DNA from: Cotesia glomerata
Taxonomy: Eukaryota > Arthropoda > Insecta > Hymenoptera > Braconidae
DNA length: 64,000 nucleotides
Reading direction: 5' to 3'
NCBI RefSeq assembly: GCF_020080835.1
Contig: NC_058162.1
Location: 7,455,323 to 7,519,322 of the forward strand
A model generated the notes under the pieces. It had not been told where the DNA came from. It saw only the letters and a list, made by a program, of their open reading frames with translations, and did no database searches. Numbering within the stretch: the stretch's first letter is position 1; every line of letters starts with the position of its first letter. The position numbers were made by a program, and so were the translations under genes. Below, in pieces: positions 33,911-46,014 of this stretch.

Positions 33911-35576
33911 ATTAAAGCTCAAATATTTATTTAATTATCAATATCAGCTTCCAATATATTCTAATTATCCATAATCAAACTAATCTTCAAATTCATTGAA
34001 TGCTTTATAATTACATCACATATTAAGAATTTTTTCCAACCATATCAAACAGTGCTCCATCAAAATTAATTATTATCATTATTATTAGAGATAAATCCCT
34101 CACAAAATTTAATAGTCAAAACACATCAATATTGAATAAATTAAACCTAATCCAATAGTCAATACTATTTCAATCATTTACATGAATGCAATCGTGCCAG
34201 CACATGAATATTTCATCTCTTTCAAAGTAGAAGAAAAAATTAATTTCCAATATTTGAACAACCAATACTTTCAAATTTAACCTTCATAATAGAAAGACAT
34301 GTTCTTATCAACAGTACAAAATCTTCTTTCCATGATTATCATCACATTCATAAAATTCCTTCAGCATGATTAAATAATAAAAATAAATTTAATTCAAATT
34401 AAAAAATGTCCTTATTCACGTAGCTTATACTCCAAAGGACATTTCTCAAAAAATATAAAACATTTTATTCAAAAAGTCAAATGTATAAAGACTTAGGTTA
34501 TCCGTGGATTTTCATTCACTGTTGGAATTTAAAGAATGTAATGGTCTGCAGAACTGTACGAATATACCAAAGAAGAGGATATATATTCTTTCCTCCTCTC
34601 ACTTTAATATCCACGTCCACCCTTTCGTTTTTGTACCTTTCTTTATTCATTCTCTTTTATTCAGCTGACGAATAATACTCGCTTATATCCCGCGCAATTC
34701 TACGACTCTAGCAACTCGAGGAATAGTACACTAGAGTAATTCAGTCTCGACGTACCAAACTTTAAAAAATATAATAATAATAAAAATAATAATAATAATA
34801 GAAAGAACGTGTTGTCCCATCGACCATTATTTTTAGCAGCATTCAACTCACTCGTAGATGCATAGAATTTTTTAATAGACAGCATGAAAAATTTTACTCT
34901 CACATTCGCACCTTACACTATTTCGACCAGCTATTCTCTCTAGTGTCAAATAGAGACCATTCACTATTATGTTCATAGCTACCCGAGGTACCTGGTATCA
35001 TTCCTTTGGGAAAGAGAGACATTATTTTTATTATTTTAATTTTCATTTCTATTTTAATTACAACGATTGCCAGAAATTTTTTATTGCAACCAGGCTTCGT
35101 TTGTATGACGTATCAGTGGGGAAACGTTTCGCTCCAGAGAACGGCGCTCTCGATGCGTTGTTGGGATTTGCCTTTGTAAGGGGTATTACATATGAGATAT
35201 TAGATATAGAGATGAATGGACTGGCAGATATGGATTCGTATTGGTTTCGCAACGTTAACACGTTAACGTTAAAACGTTAGGCTTCATCTTGAATTTCATG
35301 GATGCTAAGCTTAATGCTGCTGAAATTTAATGCTAACCAACTGCTAGTATCAGAGAACAATTGACGTCCTAATTTGAGATCCAGGTTGGGCGCTCAATTG
35401 TGATTTATGCTTATTGTTTTAAGGCTTGATTGTGTTTTGTAGCTTTGTGATGTTTGGAAAAGTGGTACAAACTTAGAATGGTGATAAGAAGCTTATGCTC
35501 AAGATTGGAGATAAAAAATTGTGATTGATAAATTATCAATTAGTTCTGATGGGGTCATTATGATGTATAGAAAGAA
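33911..35576. other. AT-rich DNA, an AAT tract and a small lower-AT block
   Basis: An (AAT)n tract lies at about 34769-34800. An ATG-started frame of 103 codons at 34969-35280 has no recognisable domain and ends in a CGTTAA-repeat (35252-35279), so it is not called as a gene. No RNA gene or element ends. Confidence 0.4.
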
Positions 35577-36220
35577 ACCAAAAATTTTTTTTATCAAACA
35601 ATCTTGAAATTTTATTATAAATTCCCAAAATAAAGACCCTGTTAAAATTTAAGCTCTAAATATTGATACACTGATAGAAGGATTTATTTGTATTAAAAAA
35701 TATTTGTTAATAATTAACAAATCATTTATTAGACACCACTTTTTAGTATTAAACAAATATTTCTTAGTATTTAAAATGATTTGTTTGTATTTAATAAATT
35801 TGATATTCATTTATTAAATATTAATAAATCTTTTTAAATACTAAGGAATATATGTTTAATACTCAAAAGTGGTCTCTAATAAATGATTTGTTAAATATTA
35901 GCAAATATTTTTAACTATAAACAAATTCTTCTATCAGTGTATTTAAAGATCGCGAATTGAAAATTTTCATTTCTTATTTAAATAACATCTAAAATTATTT
36001 TTAAGCTTAAAAATTTACATTTTGTCTTACAGGCAATTAAACTGCAAGCATAATTCATATTTTCACAGAAAATTGAATGTTCTTTTAAAATTGTCACACA
36101 TGATATAACTTGGTATGCCCCTATATAATTTTTTGATTAAAGGTAGTGTTGAAAATATCCAACAGAGGGCGCACGATGAATGAATCTTCTCTCTACAGAA
36201 TAGTAAAATTGAAGGTATTT
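35577..36220 (+). repeat. Family F interspersed repeat, copy interrupted by a MITE
   Basis: Matches 42364-42850 in order: TTAAAATTTAAGCTCTAAA-TATTGATA, then (after the insertion) GAAAATTTTCATTTCTTATT-TAAATA, TTTTTAAGCTTAAAAATTTA, TTTTGTCTTACAGGCAA, CCCTATATAATTTTTTGATT and CCAACAGAGGGCGCACGAT. Class unknown, with no inverted ends seen. The family B MITE at 35669-35939 lies inside it. Confidence 0.7.
35669..35939. mobile_element. Fold-back MITE, family B, copy 2, nested in family F
   Basis: Same ends (CACTGATAGAAGGATTT) and same whole-length inverted structure as 14467-14738, 271 bp, differing at few positions. TA flanks both sides (35667-35668 and 35940-35941). The 42 kb family F copy gives the empty site: AATATTGA-TA-TTTATCG there against AATATTGA-TA-(element)-TA-TTTAAAG here. 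Confidence 0.9.
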
Positions 36221-37765
36221 AAATTCTAGAATAGAAGTCATTTTTTTATTCTTCTAAGAATCTTGTTTGTCATTTATTTTGAGTTTAATCAACCTCAAAT
36301 CAATTTTTTATCAAACAACTTGAATTCAAGCCAGATTGAATTCAATTCATTTCTTAAAAAGAAATAATTTACTATAGATAAAAATAATTAATGATCAATT
36401 GTATCTCTATCAATATTATTGATTGCAATCTATAAAATCCTCACAAATTCGACGGTAAAAGTGGGACAAGCTATTCTCGAACTTAATCCGACAGAACTAA
36501 ACAAACAACGACCGTTAAAATAACCAAAACAAAACAATTACTGAAAAAATAGAAGAGGAACTTCAGCAACCGATTAAAGTAATTAAAAAAAAAGTAAGTA
36601 TGTTTGTAGGTTAACTCTGCGATCGTGATGAATCTGAGAGGTTTAGGCTTTCAATGACAACTCACTGGTAATTGTCTGATGTCTTGTTGGTCACGCAGCT
36701 CACTCGGCAATAAAGTAACCGGAGATCTGCAGCTAGCGGACTGGTAGATGATAGATGATAGATTCTCCAATCATGTCATGACAATACCCGTGACGTATTA
36801 AATATATCCTGGGTCATCGGGTGCTTCACCTTTTATTTCTGGATCTGGGACCAGTTTATCTGGAGCAGCATCAGAGGTTTTGAGCGGGACTGAGGTCTTT
36901 AATCCTTCAAATAAAAAAGATTCTACAACAAGTAAAGGTTTGTAGGAGAATCTGATGGCTTAATACAATATTGAATGGTTGTAAAGAAAATCCATTAACC
37001 TCGTAACACACATCTGGTTACCTTGGTTGGTAAGCACACGCCCAGAACGCCGTCTGCGGAGTATTTCTGTTTTCCACTTTTTTTATTTCCCTCTCATTCT
37101 GCTCCTCGGCTCTTGCCTCTTTTGCCTCACTGTGTTGCTGGCTTTGTGTTGTATCGCGATTGAAATAATAGGTTGCGTGTGCTGCTAAATTAGCCGGGAT
37201 TAAATAGAGATTAGATAAACCGGTGGTTAATATTTAAAAGTTGTTATTAATGGGGACAATAAATTCCTGGAAAGTTAATCGTCATTCACTGTAGACTGTA
37301 GTCTGTAGACTGTAGACTACATGGTGATTCAGCAGCAAAGAGAACTACTGAGAAAGAACCACAAAGATAATCTAGAAGTCTATTGTTCATAAGGAGCGAT
37401 TTGTACCGTAGCAGCGATGGTATACTGCTGGTACTATAACTGGAACTGGTACTGGTACTTTGGTCACAACATGTCTCAAGTATGATGCGACGCTGTGATT
37501 AGGCCGCTGATTCTGGTTACAAATGTCAAGGTTTTGTCGAGCTTACAGTACCCAGCCACAACAGAGCTCATCTCGGGACATTTTTCGGGACTCTAACCTC
37601 CGTAACCCTTATCTCTGGTCGACGAGTCGGACTTTTTAGAGATCACCTGGATGAGTAAAGTTTTACTAAGAGTTTCTTTATACGGGAAAAATTTGTTGTT
37701 CCGCGGATTAGAAAGAATTAGAAATTTTCAAAAGTTGGAAAGTTATTGATTTTAAAATAAAATTT
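36221..37765. other. Single-copy, lower-AT DNA
   Basis: One of the longest repeat-poor, lower-AT stretches (about 36580-37640). It has two tiny simple repeats: GTAGACTGTA-type (37290-37320) and ACTGGTACTG-type (37418-37463). No open frame worth calling. A candidate for conserved non-coding or regulatory sequence, without a specific motif I can name. Confidence 0.4.
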
Positions 37766-38610
37766 TTTTAGGACAAGACCAATTGTGGTACATATGTTAT
37801 GATGACAAAACATAAGTGATAATAAGTCATTTTATTTCTATGTTATATCAACTAAACAGTTTATTTGAATTAACAAATCGATTTGTTGAACCAACTAAAT
37901 TCTTTCAAAGAAATAAGAAATATTTTTTTTTTATTTAACTAAAAATATTTTATTGCAGTAACATTAACTAGTTAGTTGGTCTAAAAAATTTTGTTCTTGA
38001 ACTGGCTAAATAATTTTTTTTTAAATAACTAATACAGTGGATTCTCGGTAACTCGAACCTTGTTAAGTTTAAATCCTCAGTAACTCGAAAAAAATTTTTA
38101 TTCCCTTCCGCTGAACTCTTGAATACGCAATATCTCGAATTATTTAGATTCTGTAACTCGAACTTAGTATCGTTTCCCTTTCAGTATCGATAAGGGATAT
38201 TTCTACTCTATAACTCGAATTTTAAAAGTGAAACTCTATTATAAGTCGAAGTTAGTAAAATATAAAAACGTTTTTCTCTGAACTGTCCAACCTTATAGCA
38301 ATCAAATCTAAATTCCTATAGGAGTGTTCAATGCTTTTTATATTCTTGTTTGTAATGTATATTTTCCCTCTGTTATTTTCTTGCAAATCAAGTTTTTTCC
38401 TAATTTTTTTGGTCTACTTGCAAATTTTGAACACCTTGCTAAGTCGAAGACTCATTAACTCGAAGTTTTTATCACTTCTCTTGAAGTTCGAGTTATCGAG
38501 AGTCCACTGTAGTAACAAAAACAAATTTATTTTTTAAGGCAACAAATAAATTCTGTTTGTTTTACAAAATTATCTAGGTAATGGCAACAAAATAATTTAG
38601 TTATATTTAG
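37766..38610 (+). mobile_element. Family D copy with nested pogo-like MITE
   Basis: Aligns with 19990-20840: GTGGTACATATGTTATGATG, GAATTAACAAATCGATTTGT, ACCAACTAAATTCTTTCAAA, GTAACATTAACTAGT. Beyond the insertion it continues GTAACAAAAACAAATTTATT and ends AAAATAATTTAGTTATA. The insertion at 38035-38509 splits ACTAATA / GTAACAAAAACA, which is continuous in the 20 kb copy. Confidence 0.75.
38035..38509. mobile_element. Pogo-like MITE with AACTCGAA subterminal repeats
   Basis: Ends CAGTGGATTCTCGGTAACTC and, inward from the right, CAGTGGACTCTCGATAACTC, flanked by TA (38033-38034 and 38510-38511). CAGT-starting ends with TA target sites and CTCG-N-TAACTCGAA motifs resemble the pogo branch of the Tc1/mariner superfamily (by resemblance). 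TAACTCGAA or close variants recur at least eight times in 475 bp, mostly in the outer parts, as expected for transposase-binding sites. No transposase. A frame of about 68 codons is AT-rich noise. Confidence 0.8.
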
Positions 38611-40489
38611 TTCAATTGTTTATTCTTAAATGCTATGCAATAGATTATTTCAAAATTCATGATCAAATTTTTTGATAAATTCAAATTAATCACAAGAATT
38701 CAAAATAAGACTATCAACCAAAGAAATTGAAGTCACGACCATGATATGTAGAATCAACAACTGTAATAAGTCGCAAGGTCAATACAGGCTGTAGAACTCC
38801 AACTTGAAGAAATGTAAGACCGTTTATCCGAGTGTAGCACACCAATAACAGATATTGTTATCATCTATCTCTAGCGGTAACTCGCTATTAGTTTTAATAC
38901 TCAAAACATTTGAATGAATTGTATCTGGCCTGGCATCAGCCTGCGATTAATCTTTCTTGAGTTTTTACGAGCGAACTTTGATTGAATATTTAATATTTCA
39001 GGTCGGATCTAGATCTCCGAACCAATAATTCATCAGAAGTAACAGTAATCTAAATAGCTGATCGTTTGATCGTGCGTAGGAGTTAGTTCTGCATCAAAGG
39101 TGGTCACCGCAACCCTTCACCATCAGAAACAGTTCTATCGATCGCGTAATACGCGTATAAATTGGCAATAACCCTCCAGTCAACCTCCGTCATGCCAAGA
39201 ATCCCGTTAAACATCCGGATTTGTATTTACCCGGTATTGAATTGAGCCTTCATTCAAAATTAGGATAGTTCATTTGCACAAAGCCCTTTTGTTCCGGTGA
39301 ACCTAGATGAAGTTTGCAACAAGTTACAAGTAACACGTACTTACTGGGAACCACGTAGTAACTAACACGTCGTACGTAGAATGAAACATCAAAGCTTTAA
39401 TTCACTTTCAGTAGTTAAATCCAAATCTGGTTGAGCGACTTTCCGTCTTGAGCGGTCTCTCGTGGGGCGTCGACGCATCCAACAGTTTATTAGCTTGTGA
39501 CGTAAAATAACCGAGATCCTGATTAAACCTGTTTCGGTGGGTATGAGTGTGGAGGATTATATATAGTGACAAGCAATGACGAGCCAGATAATAGACTGAC
39601 TGGTGTTATCAACGAGCTGTCTGGTGTTTCCGGCCACTTGATCATCTGTTTAATGCCACCGGTCAGATTTGCAGACGAGGACTTTCAGTCCTGGAATCTG
39701 TCGCGGGTATAATATCCTATTAGTTGCTTTGATGAAGAATTATCGATCAATCGGAAATTAGTTTTAGTAAACAGAGAAGTTGGATTTGAAAAGGGTATTT
39801 TATCATTTATTATTTTTGACTTTGGAAAATTTTAAGTTGAAGGTTTTGATTGAATCTGATGTCAGAAAATCGAGTTTTTATTAACTTTTGAGGTTGTAAG
39901 ACTGAAAATTTTATTGAGATTTAAATCTAATTTGATTTTAAATTCAATTGAAACCCTTACTAAAATAACCAAAAAATGAAAATTGCAAAAATAAGTTTTT
40001 TTTTTTAATAACTTCTAAATTATTCTAAAGTTACTTCTAAATTATTCTATCAATAAATTCTTCAATTTGGGAAGTTGAAGTTAACAAATTGGTAAATTGT
40101 CGAGCATTTCGAACTCGAAAAACCGGAAAATTTCAGGAATGGTCTGCAGGCTCAACAGTTTGCCAGATTTTATTCAATTACTTGAATGATTTTTTTTATC
40201 GTTTTCGAAAATCTCGTTTGTTAGTTAATGGACCGAAAAATCACTGTCTACTCTTATTTCTCTTTCTCCCCCGGTAGTTTTTTGCCAAATCAATCGAACA
40301 AAGTGATCTCGCCACCATAAAAGCCATAAAGTATCCAGTTACGACCGCAACGGAAATCATAAATGACTAAGTTACGCATCAAAGCTGGAGCAAATGAGGT
40401 TGCAATGGGTCAGAAAATTGGGTCGTCGATGGAAAGGAACCAGTCTGATGATATTTATGAAGATGATGATGATAATCACAATAATAATA

Positions 40490-40532
<43 letters not shown>

Positions 40533-41187
40533 CGATGATGATGATGATGACGAAAATGATGATGATGATGATAATACGAGGGGCCAGGATACCGTTAATC
40601 CGTCTGGTTGGAACATTTTAAGCTTCTCGTGACCGCTTGCGGTGTTCTTTGTAGACGCGCCTATAGACGCTCTGTAAAAAGCGGAATAACATCATAAACA
40701 ATGTTCACCTCTATCCATCCATCCATCCAGCTCTGGTTTGCCGGCATTAGTTTAATCGCGTTTGAAATAATCCCCGGAGGAATTAGTGACCGTTGGAGGT
40801 GACAGCGAGAGTGTGCCGACTTTTACTTTTGCGATCGCGTGGAAGCCTTTGTGAGCTTATTCATTCCGACTCTTGGTCTTGGTCTTGGTATTGTCTTAGT
40901 AACTGTTAAACCTGTTAATGGAAAACAGTAATCCAGCGGTTGCTGGATTTTTATGCTCGTGTCTCTTTGGCACGCGATCATGTTAGTATAGACAAACCGC
41001 ACACGGAATTCTGGTTAATGTAATCTTTTTGCTGTGGATTGTTGCGGGGGGCTTGACAATATGAAGACTATCTACGAAAGTTGTGAATTAATCAACCTTC
41101 ATTTGTTGACAAAAATTTCAGATCATTAAACTTGTAATCGAGTATAATGAAGATCATTGATAAATATTTTGAACAATTCGGAACTGG
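38611..41187. other. Single-copy, lower-AT DNA with a GAT microsatellite
   Basis: Repeat-poor and lower in AT at about 38740-39720 and 40590-41060. A (GAT)n/(GAC) tract lies at 40458-40575 and (ATCC)n at 40712-40729. The frames crossing the GAT tract code for Asp or Met runs and are by-products. No gene, RNA gene or element ends found. Confidence 0.45.
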
Positions 41188-41375
41188 TATTACAGAAAAA
41201 TATGTTGTAGTAAAAAATAAGTTTAGTTATGGCAATGAATTGATTAGTTATTTTAACAAAATTATTACAACTTATGTTTTGTTATTTTAACATTTTATTT
41301 GCTACCCCTATACTAACATAATAATTTTTTACCATAATTAGTATTATGTTACCCTAAAAAAATTTTTTTTCAGTG
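41188..41375 (-). mobile_element. Family D-like short element, reverse orientation
   Basis: AAATATGTTGTAGTAAAAAA at the left and ACCCTAAAAAAATTTTTTTTC at the right enclose TTGATTAGTTATTTTAACAA, TTATGTTTTGTTATTTTAAC and CCCCTATACTAACATAATAA. The last is the complement of the GTTAGCATAGGGATAAC end of the 62 kb copy. About 190 bp. Confidence 0.5.
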
Positions 41376-42363
41376 CATTATTTTTTATCAAATTAGTTTT
41401 TTTTCAAGTAAAATAGTGCTATTAAGAAATGAAAAAATAACCTGATCGAAGCTGGCAGAACTGATTTGCGATCTAGATATTTATCCTATTGAGATGGCAC
41501 ATACAGAGTGGTGGTATTCAGTGTGTAGAGATGATATCTCTTGTGGTTATATCTATAGTACCAGGTCCCTCGGTCGTTCTTCTCAACTAACGATATCATC
41601 GAATATAAATGGCTCAAGAATTTACGATCGTTTATGGCGACGAATACGAATCGTGGGATCATCGTATTTTTACGTCGAATTTTTATTTATGGGCTGCTGT
41701 CTGAGGTCTGAGCGTAACTTACCACCGGGTACCGGCATCTCCACGCGTTGTTACGTTCTTTGACAGATACATTGTAGGAAGATGAAATTGATACAAACCA
41801 GATGGCGGAAAAAGGGCTGCAAAAACTCAGCAGCTTAACCAAAGAGCTGAGATACTCATATCGCGAGCAGACCTGCTTGAAAAGAACATAGCACACGTCT
41901 CACGAGAGGATAAGGATGAGGATGAAGATCAGTAAGATGAAGACGAGGATGAATTCAAGAAAGAGTTCAAGAGTTTGGATTATTTGTTGTGCAAACGTTT
42001 TATATGCTCATGAAGATGAATTGCCGGTTACTCTCAAATCGATATTCCAACTACTGTATGTTTGGATTTCTGGATGGTTCACGATCTGTTGCCTCTGCAT
42101 GCAATCGATTCTTCATGTCAGTTTGGAAAGCAATCTAAATATTACGAGACCCAATACTTCTCTGGAACGTAAACGCTTCCATCTGTCCAGCAAATAAATT
42201 TTCCAATCTTTTTTACAGTTTCGCAAATATTTTGATAATCTCGTGCCGTCAAAAATGGTGATTCATTTCTTAGTTGAAAAGCACTCGGATCACCGATTTT
42301 AGTGAAAATTTTTTCTGATATGGCTTGATATAAACGATTGATATACATGGATATTAGTGTGTG
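41376..42363. other. Lower-AT single-copy DNA
   Basis: Several frames of 60-95 codons on both strands (for example about 41494-41763 and 41916-42197) without recognisable domains. An AGGATGAGGATGAAGATC-type purine-rich stretch lies at 41910-41955. It could contain small exons of an unrecognised gene, but nothing in the sequence decides this. Confidence 0.35.
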
Positions 42364-42850
42364 CCAAAAAAAAACAACAAATTTTTTTTTTGTTTTAATT
42401 AATGTAAAATTTTATCATAGATAGCCAAAATCAGGACTGTCAAAATTTGAGCCTTAATATTGATATTTATCGAAATTTTTCATTTTCCGTTTAAATAGCT
42501 TTGATAAAAACATTTTTAAGCTTTGGAATTTTATATTTTGTCTTACAAGCAACTTATCGGCTAGTACGATACATATTGTTGAAGGAAATTAAATGTTTTA
42601 CAAAAAAGTTTTCTTATGATTTTTCGATATAGATTTACTTTTTTAAAAGTTATTTGTGGTTAAAGTTTGACATAGTTCGAAGAATATCTTCTTCCGATCG
42701 TACAATGGATATATATGGCTTAATAGTCTCATATTTGGTCTGAAATGGTCATGTAAGCTCATACATAATTTTTCGACCGAAATAGTGTTAAAAATTTTCA
42801 ATAGAGGGCAAATGATCGCTGAATCGTTTCGCTACAAGAAAGTTAAAATT
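42364..42850 (+). repeat. Family F interspersed repeat, uninterrupted copy
   Basis: GTCAAAATTTGAGCCTTAA-TATTGATA, TTTTTCATTTTCCGTTTAAA, TTTTAAGCTTTGG, TTTTGTCTTACAAGCAA and TCAATAGAGGGCAAATGATC match the copy at 35577-36220 in order. It also contains a satellite-like piece, GGATATATATGGCTTAAT, reminiscent of the 12 kb satellite words. Confidence 0.7.
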
Positions 42851-44296
42851 TCCTATAAAATATATGTAAATTAATACTAATAATAAAAATTAACTTTCCA
42901 TTTTCATATGTAACCAGATCATCCATATCATAAACTTTTTGATGGGTGAGTTCTGTTGGATTCGAGATCCATCCGAAATAGAAAGGACTTGCGATGATGA
43001 AGGCTATCTGCTTCCAGTTGATAGTCCGAAGGCGAAAGGATGCGTAGAAGGGAGTCTTCAACCACTCGTGATTATTCTGTTATGGGTACTGATGATTATG
43101 ATTGTGATTGTGATTATGCTGGTGGTTTCTACTCACCGTGGGATCCGCGGTTTTTCTCGACCACAGCGATCTCGATTGGGCGATCAAGGCGGCGGCTCAA
43201 TCGAGAAGCAAATAGAAATAGGAGATGAGCACCATAAAGCCCTCCCTCAAGTCCTTTGGGTATTTTTAAACCAAGACCCAAGACAAAGGGACAAAGGGGA
43301 TGTTGGAATAAGCAAAGTGAGGTGTGAAAAACTTGTCATCAACATTAACATTAAAATTGATGATGGTGCTTGCTCGACCATAAAAATCACTGAAATCTTC
43401 AGCTACTTTTCTAGCGCTCGTAAATCTCAGTTCCAGTTTATTTATTGCTCGATAGATGACAAATATTTTCACCTATTCTTCGGCTTACTCCTGTATTAGT
43501 GGAGTTGCTTTTTCAGCGGAGGTGTTGAGCGTGAAAAAGAAGAAAATAACTCGGTTGGTTGGATTTTCAAAGACACCGACGAAGCTACTCGTCAATTCTT
43601 TAGCAGCAATCGATATTCTTGGGTTATTAAATTCCTTATTTCTTTCCTTTCCTTTCTCTTCATGTTCTGACTGCATCAGTATTCATTTTCTGAGAATCGT
43701 TTGCTGAGAATTCGTTTCAGGATAATTCAATAGCAGAATTAATTGTCCGGAAAGTATTAAGAGTGTTTGAATATAGATTGTGTATTGTAAAATTTTTGTT
43801 CAATTTCAGAGGAGAGAGTTCAATGTTTTAAATTTTATCTTCTTTATCTCTATACCAGAGTAAAGAAATAAAACATTTCGCGGGTGGAGTAAGTTTGGAG
43901 TTTTCTAGGTCTAAATAAATTTTTATTTAGCTGAAACAAGCTTTGTGTACAAAATCACTTACAAATAATTCAAAAAGTTTATCAAAAATTTTAGCTTTTA
44001 AATATTATTATTTTTTCGAAAAATTTGACTGTAGAACCTAGATATGAATTTTTATAAAAATTATTCCGTATTTATCTTGTTGATAAATTCTAACGTGGAA
44101 AGTAAAAAAATTATAAATTATTAACTTTAATTTTTAAAATTTATTTACAGATAATTAATCATAAAGAGAATTTATCAAAAGATGCTACTTGTAGAAATTA
44201 AAAAAACAAATGTTGCTATTTTTTTTAGTATTAAAATTTACGAGCGATATCAAACTAAGAAAAAGGATGTAATACGTTTTAAACCTCTCAATACAC
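42851..44296. other. Lower-AT DNA containing the longest ATG-started frame
   Basis: An ATG-started frame at 42942-43499 (+) spans 185 codons. Residues about 42-65 are a run of Ile, Val, Leu and Met that would score as a membrane segment, but they are encoded by TGATTATGATTGTGATTGTG-type simple sequence. A second plus-strand frame and a minus-strand frame overlap it. No family is recognisable. I do not call a gene, but this is the stretch most worth testing for transcription. 43911-43930 is a small A/T palindrome. Confidence 0.3.
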
Positions 44297-44443
44297 ACGG
44301 TAAAAAATTTTACGTCATTTTAAACATAAATCTTGTGCAACGACACATGACGACTATATATTTGTGTAGTTTATAAATAAATGCTTAATGTATTATACAC
44401 ACAATTGTTTTGACATAATGAAAAAAAATTTTTTACTGTGCAC
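44297..44443. mobile_element. MITE, family C, diverged copy
   Basis: CACGGTAAAAAATTTTACGT at the left end is complementary to ATGAAAAAAAATTTTTTACTGTG at the right, about 147 bp in all. The interior, with TTGTGTAGTTTAT and TATTATACACACAATTG, resembles the 45.8 kb copy only weakly. Confidence 0.55.
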
Positions 44444-45815
44444 CTTTTGAGATTTTTAAACGAATAAAAATATTTTTATTTTTCTGAAAAAAATAATTTT
44501 CTCCGTAGAGTTTTTTCTTTTTATTATAGAAATAAAATTATTCTCGGAATGAATTTAACTTTGAAGTAATAAATTCAATTAAAATTCAATCACTTCGTAA
44601 GTTTTTTACATTGATTTAAAAAAATTATTTTCAATTCGAATATTCAATTGTCACTTGAAATAAAACACACAAGTCAAATTTTTTGCCCGATACATCGATT
44701 AAAACCCGGACGTAAATAATTCATCGAACAGAGAATAAAAAAGTATGATGGAACCTCCAGTTTAATTTAATTATTCTCGAATGAAAATCAGTTATGAGCA
44801 ACAAAGGTTTTTAAAAGCAATACCAATAAATTATAAAACTCATCAATCGATATTTTGAGAGAGCAAAGACCCGTGTAACTGTCAATTTTATTTTTATTTA
44901 GCTTTTTTATTAAGTAGCATAGTCGGAGCGTGTTTCGACTGCTCGAACAAAGAAATATTGTCGCACCCGACGTTATTGCCTTTGTCTGGGGCGAGTCGAC
45001 GGATTTATGGGTTTAATCTGGTCAACCAATGCCACACTACTTGTTGGTAACGTCATCAATTTTGTTTAAAAACTATTTCTCCGCGTTTTCTTCCCTCGCT
45101 GTAAGGAACATTAATAAGCAATGAGCGTCAATCCACCAGCCAATGAAAATGATACATAAAAAATGCAATTCTCCTGCGAATCTTATATCTTAAATTACCA
45201 TCGAAATTAAAGTGGTTAGTATTACTTCAACGTATTCCGCTTAAAATAAGTGACATTTCCGAGTAGAAGCTCTCAAGCTGCCAATACTCATTTTATTTTA
45301 TTAATATAATATAAATGATAAATGGTATCAGTGTTCCGACGTTGAACGAAACTGTGACATCGGAAAATGTCAAGCAGTCTATTTAAATACCGCCCGTCTT
45401 GACGAGAAATAAAGATAATAAAATGAAAATCTTTCGGATATTATATTATTGTGAAGAGATTTTTTAATAGCCCGGTGATTTTATTAGTTGTTGTGTATTT
45501 AGCATTATATATCCAGTATATACATTAAAAGTTAGCTACCACGTTTCGCAGAAACTAATAGCTAAGTATTTAACTTGCTGAAACGTAATTAGAACTCGAC
45601 TCGGTTATTTGCACAAGCAGATGTCGTGTCGAGTAGAGAGACGGAGACTTAGTTGATGCGAGCTTTATATGACGACCGTGCTGCAGGTTATGAGAGTTTA
45701 AACAACCAGAGCTTTTTTCTTTCTACTTATTGCTATTGGTCCACACTTTAAAATTAGAAAATGTTCGTTTATGGCCATATTAAAGAAATTTCATTTAAAA
45801 ATGACAGTAATGGTG
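44444..45815. other. AT-rich then mixed single-copy DNA
   Basis: About 44880-45130 and 45540-45700 are lower in AT. No gene-like frame, RNA gene or element ends. Confidence 0.4.
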
Positions 45816-46014
45816 CACAGTAAAAAATTTTTCGTCATTGTGTAGAGTGTTTAAATTTGTGTGTAGAATATTACATTCTAGTGTGTAGAATTTAACATTC
45901 TAGTGTGTTAAATCATTAAATCAACACATGAGAATGTTAAATTCTACACACTAGAGTGTAATATTCAACACACAAATTTTAACACTACACAATGACGAAA
46001 AATTTTTTACTGTG
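45816..46014. mobile_element. Fold-back MITE, family C, best-preserved copy
   Basis: A 199-bp near-perfect palindrome. The ends are CACAGTAAAAAATTTTTCGT and its complement. The arms continue CATTGTGTAGAGTGTT, GTGTGTAGAATATTACAT and GTGTAGAATTTAACATTC around a short centre (AAATCATTAAATC). The target duplication is not evident (GTG on the left, TGG on the right). Relatives are at 20053-20242, 44297-44443 and, as a right half, about 61120-61222. If transcribed it would form one long hairpin. Confidence 0.85.

Noticed and set aside
36221..37765. A hidden multi-exon gene in the lower-AT block
   Set aside because: No frame with protein-like composition, and no exon chain with consistent phases could be built by eye.
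40363..40632. Plus-strand frame encoding a long run of Asp (and a Met-rich frame alongside)
   Set aside because: Produced by the (GAT)n microsatellite at 40458-40575; no conserved flanking protein sequence.
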